Of a stretch of 46,186 nucleotides of DNA, positions 15,943-23,361 are shown piece after piece. The stretch lies in the NCBI GenBank assembly GCA_947630605.1, contig CANRIO010000004.1, positions 1 through 46,186 of the forward strand. The letters run 5' to 3'. Both the position numbers and the translations under genes were made by a program. A model generated the notes under the pieces. The model did no database searches, had not been told where the DNA came from, and was given only the letters and a program-made list of their open reading frames with translations. Source of the stretch: an uncultured Clostridia bacterium (GTDB lineage Bacteria; Bacillota; Clostridia; Christensenellales; Borkfalkiaceae). Numbering within the stretch: the stretch's first letter is position 1; each line of letters opens with the position of its first letter.

Positions 15943-15971
15943 ATTATACTATAAATAATCGCTCTTTTCAA
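15943..15971 (-). promoter_or_regulatory. Promoter of the two-component operon
   Basis: Minus-strand TTGAAA (15966-15971), 17-bp spacer, TATAAT (15943-15948), about 18 nt before the response regulator start. Unlike the sugar operons it has a near-consensus -35. Confidence 0.75.
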
Positions 15972-15982
15972 GAGAAAACGGG

Positions 15983-16014
15983 AAAACAGGCCGCCGCATT
16001 TTGCGGACGGCCTG
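15983..16014 (-). terminator. Terminator of the ATPase-surface protein operon
   Basis: On the minus strand CAGGCCGTCCGCA pairs with TGCGGCGGCCTG (one mismatch) and runs into TTTTCCCGTTTT, downstream of the 16055 stop. Confidence 0.75.
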
Positions 16015-16054
16015 CCCATTTACCTACTTATTCGCAATGATCTTTGCGAAAGTG

Positions 16055-19000
16055 TCAGTGTCTCTTCTTCCTGACGACGACAATGATGACGGCGATGAGG
16101 ACAACGCCCGCGAGCACACCGATGACGATGCCGACGATCGCGCCCGTCGAAAGGCCGCCGTTGCCGCCCTCTGTGGTGCCGGGGGTGGTGCCGCCGCCCT
16201 GGGTGCCGCCGCCTTGGGTTCCGCCGCCTTGGGTGCCGCCGCCCTGCTGTGCGGAGACGGTGATCTGGATGGTATCCGACGCCTCGTTGCCCTTCACGTC
16301 GCGCGCGGTGACGGTGACGGTGTAGACGCCCTCCGCCGCCGTAAACTTGCCCTCGGTGAGGGTGACCGCTTCGCCGTCCTTGGTGACAGAGACGGTCACT
16401 TCCAGCTCTTCCGCCGAGGCAACGTCGTCCGTTGCGGTGTAGGCGACGGTGATCTCGTCGCCCGCCGTTGCGGTCGTCGGAGTGGTGATGTGCACTTCGG
16501 GTTTCACGGTGTCGAGATAGGTCGGAAGCGTTTCCACTGCTTGGGCATAGCCCTCTGCAACGGCGGGGGAAGCAGTGTACTTCATGAGCTTCATGCTGTT
16601 GATCTTGAAGGGACCCGTACCCGTGCCGCCGGTGTGGATGTGGAAGTTGCTCATTTCGATGTCGCTTTTTTCAAGGTCGATATACACCGTCCTGGCCTCG
16701 TCTGCGACAAATCCCGTGTCGGCAAGAAGGGTGCCGTCCGTGAGGTAGAGATAACCCTCCGTATCGTGAATGCCGAGGCCGCCCGCATAACGGGTCCCGT
16801 TCGTGAATTGGAATCTCAAGTCCGCAAGGCTGGTCCCTGTGGGAACGACGAACTCGATGGCGAGCACATCGTAGGTCTCGGTGAGCTCATCGATCCCCTT
16901 CATTTCGCAGACATATTGATATCCGTCCGACGTCGGCTGGAAGTCGAGGGTATAGTCGGCGTCGCCTGTCTCGGTCTTCAGAGTGTAGGCATTCTCTGCG
17001 TCGGGAACTACTTGTGCGGAAGCGCGCACAAGATCGACGAGCTTCATGCTGTTGATCTTGAAGGAACCCGTGCCCGTGCCGTTCGTGTGGATGTGGAAGT
17101 TGCCGAGCTCAATGTCGCTCTTTTCAAGGTCGATATACACCGTCTTTGCCTGTCCTGCGACAAAGCCCGCATCGGCAAGAAGGGTGCCGTCCGTGAGGTA
17201 GAGGTAGCCGTCTGCGTCATGGTCACCGAGGCCGCCCGCCCAACGCATTCCGTTTTTGCATTCGAAGCGAATACCCGAAAGATCTGTCCCTTCGGCGATC
17301 TCGAACTCCACGGCAAGGGCGTTATAGAAGTCGGGCGTACCGTCGAGGCCCATGACCTGACATGCATATTGATATCCGTCATCGGTCGCTTGGAAGTCGA
17401 AGGTGAAGGGCTCATCGCCCGCCTCGCTCATGACCGTCTTCACGCAATCGGTGAGCACCATGTCCGCTTCGTCCACGAAGAAGATGGTGTCGATATAGAG
17501 CTTGCCCGTGCCGCCGAGGCGAATGTTCATGCCGCAGTAGCCCGCCTCGGAGACCGCAAAGCCGCTCTCCTCGATGTCGACGACGATATAGTACCAATCG
17601 CCGTCACGGTAGGGGTTGCTCTCGTCAAGGAGCGGGGTCGCAAGGCCGTAGGCGACCTTGAGATCGTGCGACCAAATGTCGTCCGTATACGCATCATCGG
17701 GATCGCCAAGCCCAAAACGGAAGCCGGTAAGATCTGCGCCGTCCTCTGCTCTCATCTTGAACACGACGTATTTGCCGTTCACGACGCTCTTGGACTTGAA
17801 CTTGAAGTTGATATTACCGTCCGCTACGAGAGTGGTCGCGTCGAAGACGAGGCAGCCGTCCTTCACTTCGACGAGATTTCCGTTGTCGTAGGAGAGCCTG
17901 TAGTCGAGGCCCGCATCCGCAAGTCCTTCCACTGCGATCATATCATCATAGACGCCCGTAAAGCCCTTCTGCGCGAAGGAGAAGTCGTCGAGGACTTCGG
18001 CGCTTTCCGCATCGATGACAGGGACGACCGTCTCGGGGGCACGCTGGACGGCGTTCGTGAGGTAGATGCGCGTTACGGTGACGCCGTTTGCATCGCTTCC
18101 GTCATAGGAGAACTTGAAGCCCTTCTCGGTGCCATTGAGTGCGACGGAATATCCGTCGTAGGCTTCGGGGGTGCCCCAAGTCGTGCCGTCCGTCGTCGTG
18201 GCGACTTTGAGGTGCGCGGTGTCGCCCTCCGTTTCGATGATGGCATAGTCGTAATTGCCGACGGCCGTCGTTTTCACCACAGAGAAGCTGCCGCCTTCGG
18301 TGAGTTTGACGGCGCGCTTGACGATATGGCCCCCGGCGGATTCCGCCCACCATGTACCCGCATCTGCGAGTTTGGCGGTCGCAGCCACATCGTCTCCGCC
18401 CCGGAAATCGTTGATGACCGTCTGATTGTAGGTGACGGAGGCGATATCGATGACGCCCGCGGCACCTTCCGCCGCAAAGAGATGAATCCCCTGGATGATC
18501 CCGTCCTTGAACTGCGTTTGCGTCGTCGGATATACTTCGTCGTCCTCATAGCTCGTCGCAAAGCCGATCTCGAAGTTTTGCCACTCGGCGGTGATCTGTG
18601 CGGGAAGAGATTCGTTGTCCGCCGTCTTGAGCTCGCTCATCGACTTGATAAGGACGGCCGCCTCCTGATTCGTCGAGTCGCGCACGCCGAATTTCAGGTC
18701 AGAGAGGTTGACGTTCCCGTTGGGCGCACGCATTTTGAATGTGAGCTTCCCGCTCTTATTCATCTCCGTAAAACTGCCCGAGCCTTGCTTATAGATGGCA
18801 CTTACGGTCGATGCGGCACTCCCCGCGGTGTACTCGACGTGCAGATAGGGCTTTTCGCCGAGATCTACATGATCCCCTTCGGCCTTCACCGTGTCGCTGA
18901 TGATGTCTCTGTCGAAGTCCTCAAACACGACGTCCAATTTGCCGTCGAATTCGTGGCCTTCCGTCGCTTGATCCGCGAGCGCCGTCAGCGTGAGACCGGA

Positions 19001-19063
19001 GGTCAACGTCGCTATGAGCGCGGCGGAAAGAGCAGTCAGCAAGATTTTTTGTCTTGTCTTCAT
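16055..19063 (-). CDS. Large surface protein with repeated beta-sandwich domains
   Basis: A 1002-residue secreted protein. It has an N-terminal signal peptide, several beta-rich regions, two clearly duplicated domains of about 150 residues near the middle (both containing YLYLTDGTLLAD, VYIDLEKSDIE, NFHIHT and FKINSMKL), an Ig-like or HYR-like domain (VHITTPTTATAGDEITVAY), a spacer of four QGGGT repeats, and a C-terminal membrane anchor ending VVVRKKRH. There is no LPXTG motif. The duplicated domains resemble carbohydrate-binding modules in size and composition, but no named family is certain. As last gene of the ATPase-hydrolase operon it likely holds the polysaccharide at the cell surface. 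Start 19063 has AAGGGGAG upstream. Confidence 0.8.
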   Translation of the reverse strand: MKTRQKILLTALSAALIATLTSGLTLTALADQATEGHEFDGKLDVVFEDFDRDIISDTVKAEGDHVDLGEKPYLHVEYTAGSAASTVSAIYKQGSGSFTEMNKSGKLTFKMRAPNGNVNLSDLKFGVRDSTNQEAAVLIKSMSELKTADNESLPAQITAEWQNFEIGFATSYEDDEVYPTTQTQFKDGIIQGIHLFAAEGAAGVIDIASVTYNQTVINDFRGGDDVAATAKLADAGTWWAESAGGHIVKRAVKLTEGGSFSVVKTTAVGNYDYAIIETEGDTAHLKVATTTDGTTWGTPEAYDGYSVALNGTEKGFKFSYDGSDANGVTVTRIYLTNAVQRAPETVVPVIDAESAEVLDDFSFAQKGFTGVYDDMIAVEGLADAGLDYRLSYDNGNLVEVKDGCLVFDATTLVADGNINFKFKSKSVVNGKYVVFKMRAEDGADLTGFRFGLGDPDDAYTDDIWSHDLKVAYGLATPLLDESNPYRDGDWYYIVVDIEESGFAVSEAGYCGMNIRLGGTGKLYIDTIFFVDEADMVLTDCVKTVMSEAGDEPFTFDFQATDDGYQYACQVMGLDGTPDFYNALAVEFEIAEGTDLSGIRFECKNGMRWAGGLGDHDADGYLYLTDGTLLADAGFVAGQAKTVYIDLEKSDIELGNFHIHTNGTGTGSFKINSMKLVDLVRASAQVVPDAENAYTLKTETGDADYTLDFQPTSDGYQYVCEMKGIDELTETYDVLAIEFVVPTGTSLADLRFQFTNGTRYAGGLGIHDTEGYLYLTDGTLLADTGFVADEARTVYIDLEKSDIEMSNFHIHTGGTGTGPFKINSMKLMKYTASPAVAEGYAQAVETLPTYLDTVKPEVHITTPTTATAGDEITVAYTATDDVASAEELEVTVSVTKDGEAVTLTEGKFTAAEGVYTVTVTARDVKGNEASDTIQITVSAQQGGGTQGGGTQGGGTQGGGTTPGTTEGGNGGLSTGAIVGIVIGVLAGVVLIAVIIVVVRKKRH

Positions 19064-19094
19064 ACCAAATACTCCCCTTTATAAATTTTTTATC

Positions 19095-21707
19095 TTATTC
19101 GCCATAGACGTACAGTTCGGAGAGCTGTGCGCCGTAGCGAGAAGAACTGTTGGATGCCCATACGAGCTTGACATAACGCGCCTCGGTGGGAGAGGAAAGT
19201 TTGATCGCGTTCACGTTGCCCGTCATGGGGTCGAAGGTGTAGTCCTTGGCGGCAACGAGCGTCGTGAAGTTTCCCCCGTCTGTACTCACGAGAATGGCAA
19301 TGTTCTGGACGCGCGCCTCCCAGGTGAGGAGGGGCGGCAAGTGCATGACGATGTCCGTTATCTGATAGACGCCGCCGAGATCGACCGTGAAGGTCGCCCC
19401 GTTGCAGTCCTTTGCCGAGGTCTCCCAATAGGTATTCTCGTTCCCGTCGACGAGGTTGTTGGCGCCGTAGACGTCGAAATGCGTCGTCGAATCGAGGACG
19501 GGCTTTGTCGTGGAGAGAGAGCACGGGAAGATCTTGATGTCTGCCAATTCGAGCGTCTTCTGCCCCGTCATGCCGTCCACGCGGAAGAGGCGGAGCTGGA
19601 GAGCGCTGCTCTCGAGGGTGGCGGAAAGTTTGACGTCGAAGTAGTTCCCCGTCGCGGGGCTCGCCGCATAGCGCACGGAACTTTGCGTGCGTGCGAAGTT
19701 GCCGCCCATCTCCTTGCGGTTGAAGATGCTCACGTCGAAGTCATACACATACGCGCTGTCCTCGGGGAGATACACCCTTATGACGCTCACACTGCCCGCG
19801 GGGAGCTTTTCGCCGAATTCGAGGGTGAGGGCGACGAACTCGTCCTTCTCCCCCGTCCAGCTCTTCGCCTTGAAGAGGGTGTTCCTTTCCCCGTCGAAAA
19901 GATTGGAGGCGGGAGAGGCCGCGTCCACAAATTCGCCGCTGCCGTCGTCGTACGCGGCATCCTTCGTCGTGCCCGCACCGTGGGTGACCAAGGCGCTGAC
20001 CTCCGCCATGTCCTTTCCCCTGCCCATGTAAGTCTCGGGCACGTTGAGAATGGCGAATTCGGGCACTTCCAGCCCCTTCTGTTCGGGGGAAGGTTTCAAC
20101 GACTTCTGCGCGGCGTCGCCCTCTTTGAGCGCAAGCTTATAGGGAAGTTTCACGCTCGCGCCCGACACTTCGTAGTCGGCGCCCTGCACCTTGATATTGC
20201 TCACATAGGAGTTCGTTTTGACCTTGAGCTTATCGGCATTGTCCGCCGCCTGCCCCTCGATCTCCACGCCCCTCACGGTGACGTTCTTCACGCTGCTCTT
20301 CGCGCTCTCGCCGCTGATGCGGCAGACGATGCTGTCCGCCATCTCCAAAACTTTGATATTCTCGAAGCGGACGCCGTCGATGGAGCCGCGCTCCTCCGCC
20401 TTCGTCCAATTGGCATTGTAGGCGATGGTGATATCGATGAGGTAGTCCTCGAGGCCGTCCAGCTGGTTGTCGCCGAGCATGCGCGCGTCCTCGATGGTGA
20501 TGTTGTCATAGGCGACGTTCCTGATCTCGGCGTCGTCGCAGTTGTGGATGGACATGGCCGCCTTGTGATAGTTGTGAAGGACGGTGATGTTCTTGAAGGT
20601 GATGCCCTCCATCTTCGCGCCGTTGGTCTCATAGCCGACCTCCATGCTCTGTGCGAGGTCCGTCCAGACGACGACGTTGTCGAAGGTGACATTCTCGGTA
20701 TCTCCGCGGTCGGTGTTCTTGACGACGAGGGAATCGTCGAAGGTGCGCACGAATCCGCCCGTCACGGTCACATCCTTACAGGACTGCACGGAGATGCCGT
20801 CGCCGTTGCCGCGCGCGGTGATGATCTTGAGGTTGTCGATTTTCACCCCTTCGCTGTGATAGAGGGTGACCGCCCAGCCCGCGGGGTCTAAAAGAGCGAT
20901 GCCTTCGATCTTGACATTCTTGCAGAAGCGCAGCTCGATGGGCAGGGTGTATTCGGATTCCGAACGGCGGTCGTAGATCTCCCCGCTCATGATCCCCCTT
21001 CCCCGGATGGTGAGGTTCTCGAGGCCCTCCGCACGCACCTGTCCGTAGACATAGGCCCCGCCCGCGAGGTAGAGCGTCTCGTTGCTCTTCAAGGGGATCG
21101 CGCCCGCAGAGTACACCCCCGGTCCGATGTAGACGGTGTTTTCGGGGACGTTATCCGCGGTGATGGGGTCCTCTTCAATGGGATTTGCGAAGATGTGCAG
21201 GGCGTTGTCCGCCGCATCCTTCGCGCTCCCGTCGTTGTATTCCAATGTGTAATTTGCGCAATATTTGAGATCGAATTCCACGGTGTTTCCGTCGACCTTC
21301 GTCTCCACACCATAGGAGAGCGGGCGGACGACGACGTCCGAAAGCGCCGTTGCCCCTTGGACCTCCACGCGCATGTGCACCTTCCCCTCGAAGTCGAAGA
21401 GGACGACCTGCCCCTCGTCCTGCGAATAGGAGAAGGAGAACTGCCTATTATGGTTGACACGGGTATCGTAGACGAAGAGTTCCTCGTCCTCGACGAAGGC
21501 CTTGAGACGGGAAGAACTTTCGAGAAGATTGGGGCCCTCATAGACGTTGAGCTTGGTCTCCGTCACCGTCCTGTCGGGGGTATCCCCGCCGGGCTTTTCC
21601 CCGCCGCCCGTGGAGGGACCCTTCCCCCCGCCGCATGCGGCAACAAGGGCCGCCGTGCCCATCAGAAGTGCGGTCAAAATGCAAAAGATGGTTGCTTTCC
21701 TTTTCAT
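19095..21707 (-). CDS. Lipoprotein beta-helix glycosidase (GH28-like) with discoidin domain
   Basis: An 870-residue exported lipoprotein: lipobox ALVAAC (Cys25), a low-complexity linker, an N-terminal beta domain (about 50-190), a right-handed parallel beta-helix (about 190-560), and a C-terminal F5/8 type C (discoidin) domain around 720-870, preceded by another beta region. The helix holds NGDGIS (Asp303) and FDDS (Asp324, Asp325). The spacing of 21 and 22 residues matches the three catalytic aspartates of GH28 polygalacturonases. The usual downstream GHG motif is absent; WTDLAQSMEVGYE stands there instead. The glycan is unknown: uronan and alpha-glucan are both possible, and GH28, GH49 and GH87 are all beta-helix families. 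Start 21707 follows AGGAGG. Confidence 0.82.
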   Translation of the reverse strand: MKRKATIFCILTALLMGTAALVAACGGGKGPSTGGGEKPGGDTPDRTVTETKLNVYEGPNLLESSSRLKAFVEDEELFVYDTRVNHNRQFSFSYSQDEGQVVLFDFEGKVHMRVEVQGATALSDVVVRPLSYGVETKVDGNTVEFDLKYCANYTLEYNDGSAKDAADNALHIFANPIEEDPITADNVPENTVYIGPGVYSAGAIPLKSNETLYLAGGAYVYGQVRAEGLENLTIRGRGIMSGEIYDRRSESEYTLPIELRFCKNVKIEGIALLDPAGWAVTLYHSEGVKIDNLKIITARGNGDGISVQSCKDVTVTGGFVRTFDDSLVVKNTDRGDTENVTFDNVVVWTDLAQSMEVGYETNGAKMEGITFKNITVLHNYHKAAMSIHNCDDAEIRNVAYDNITIEDARMLGDNQLDGLEDYLIDITIAYNANWTKAEERGSIDGVRFENIKVLEMADSIVCRISGESAKSSVKNVTVRGVEIEGQAADNADKLKVKTNSYVSNIKVQGADYEVSGASVKLPYKLALKEGDAAQKSLKPSPEQKGLEVPEFAILNVPETYMGRGKDMAEVSALVTHGAGTTKDAAYDDGSGEFVDAASPASNLFDGERNTLFKAKSWTGEKDEFVALTLEFGEKLPAGSVSVIRVYLPEDSAYVYDFDVSIFNRKEMGGNFARTQSSVRYAASPATGNYFDVKLSATLESSALQLRLFRVDGMTGQKTLELADIKIFPCSLSTTKPVLDSTTHFDVYGANNLVDGNENTYWETSAKDCNGATFTVDLGGVYQITDIVMHLPPLLTWEARVQNIAILVSTDGGNFTTLVAAKDYTFDPMTGNVNAIKLSSPTEARYVKLVWASNSSSRYGAQLSELYVYGE

Positions 21708-21719
21708 ACTTCCTCCTTC

Positions 21720-23360
21720 TCAAACGATCTCGACGATGCATGCGTCCCCGAAGGTTGCAAGGTATTCGTCGGTCTGTGCAAAGATGAATTTCGCCCCCGT
21801 CACCTCTTTTGCCTCCTGCAAAAAGGAAAATCCGCGGAGGTAGCTTCGGATGAGGGAGAACTTGCATTCCGCCTCCGTGGGGCGCATCCCCGCGAGCGAA
21901 ACGTTCTTGATCGTCACGTTTGAAACGAAATGGTCGCTCTCAAAGCCCGGCCGCGTATCGCGGCAGCCGCCGACGGTCGCCGAAAAACGGCGGGCGGAGA
22001 GCACTTTGATATTCTCGATGAGGACGCCGTCCACCGTGCCGAGGGCCGTGGGGGAGGTGTGCTGGTCCGACCAGGTCGCGCTATACAGGATGCGCACATC
22101 GATAAGGCCCGTCCCGTCGGCGGGAGCCTTCCCGTCCTCGACGGTGATATCCTTGAAGGTCACGTCCTCGATGGCCGCGTTGTTCGCGTTGTGGATGCTC
22201 ATCACGGCATTGTGCATGGCGTGGAGCACGGTGATGTTTTCGAATGTGATGTGGGAGAAGGGAACGCCCACCGTCTCGTAGCCCAGCTCCATGCTCTGTG
22301 CGAGGTCCGTCCAGATCGTGCAATTTGTGACGGTGATGTCCTCCGTCTCGCCGTGCGTAGAGCGGTTCTCCCAGCGGGGATAGTTCTTGACGACGATGGA
22401 GTCGTCCCAGCTCCGCACAAAGCAGCCGTCCACCCCGATATGCTTGCAGGACTGCAGGGAGATGCCGTCCCCGTTGGAGCGGGAGGTGATGATCTTGATG
22501 TCCTCGATGCGGGAGTTTTCGACAAAGTAGAAGTTCACGCACCAGCCCGCGGGGTCGAGGACGGAAAATTCGCTAAGAAAGATGTCCTTACAGTAGTTGA
22601 ACTCGAGGGGCACCGTGACCGTGCCGTGGTCCGCATCCCGCTCGAAGGTGCTGCCGTCGATGATCCCCCTGCCCGCAATGGCGATGTGGCTGGCGTTGTT
22701 TGCGAGGAATTTCCCCCGCACGACGGCGCCGTCCTCGAGATAGACGAGGGTGTTGCCCGAAAGGTTTATCACATTCCCCGCGCCGATACGGCTGTCGCTT
22801 TGGGCGGTATGAATGCCCGCGGAGAAGATCTCTACATTGGAATAGCCCGAATATTTGGCCGCGCCCTCCTTGTCGTATGCGCTCACGAAGAAGTGGATGG
22901 CGTCGTAGGGGTCGCCGTTGATCTCGAGGACGTATTCCCCCGCACTGCGGAAGGTGAAGGTGAGGGTGTTCTCCTCGATGTCTGCGATGGGCGTGATCTT
23001 TGCGGAGAGGGGGCGCAGAACGGAGGCGTAGTTGATCTTCGTCTCGGGCCTTACAACGATCTGTGCCGTCCCGTCGAGCTCGAAGAGGCAGACGCCGCTC
23101 TCCTTCCTTTTATAATTGTTGGGCGTCCAGCTCTGCGAGGTGTTCACGAGCACCGAATAGGCGGGAAGGGAAGTCTCTCCGACCGAGATCTCCGCTCCCT
23201 CATAGCGGGCGGCTCCCTCGGGGAGCTCCGCGATCCGCACCCTGCTCTCCCCCTCCTCCGTCTTGGGAGGATCCTCGTCGGGTGCGTTGGAGGTGCCGCA
23301 CCCGACAAGGACCAAAAGACAGGATAGGATGAGCGATAAAGCTAACAATAACTTCTTCAT
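21720..23360 (-). CDS. Lipoprotein beta-helix glycosidase (GH28-like), shorter paralogue
   Basis: A 546-residue lipoprotein (lipobox VLVGC, Cys21) related over its length to the 870-residue neighbour but without the discoidin domain. The beta-helix carries NGDGIS (Asp298) and WDDS (Asp319, Asp320) with the same 21/22 spacing, followed by WTDLAQSMELGYE. The two genes are 12 bp apart and are probably ancient tandem duplicates with different fine specificity. The start lies 2 bp after the ATPase stop, and no strong ribosome-binding site is visible, so translation is likely coupled. Confidence 0.82.
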   Translation of the reverse strand: MKKLLLALSLILSCLLVLVGCGTSNAPDEDPPKTEEGESRVRIAELPEGAARYEGAEISVGETSLPAYSVLVNTSQSWTPNNYKRKESGVCLFELDGTAQIVVRPETKINYASVLRPLSAKITPIADIEENTLTFTFRSAGEYVLEINGDPYDAIHFFVSAYDKEGAAKYSGYSNVEIFSAGIHTAQSDSRIGAGNVINLSGNTLVYLEDGAVVRGKFLANNASHIAIAGRGIIDGSTFERDADHGTVTVPLEFNYCKDIFLSEFSVLDPAGWCVNFYFVENSRIEDIKIITSRSNGDGISLQSCKHIGVDGCFVRSWDDSIVVKNYPRWENRSTHGETEDITVTNCTIWTDLAQSMELGYETVGVPFSHITFENITVLHAMHNAVMSIHNANNAAIEDVTFKDITVEDGKAPADGTGLIDVRILYSATWSDQHTSPTALGTVDGVLIENIKVLSARRFSATVGGCRDTRPGFESDHFVSNVTIKNVSLAGMRPTEAECKFSLIRSYLRGFSFLQEAKEVTGAKFIFAQTDEYLATFGDACIVEIV

Positions 23361-23361
23361 A

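Noticed and set aside
16001-19084. Plus-strand ORF of 1027 codons
   Set aside because: It is the mirror of the 1002-residue surface protein; no signal peptide, ribosome-binding site or family features, and composition is that of antisense GC-rich coding DNA.
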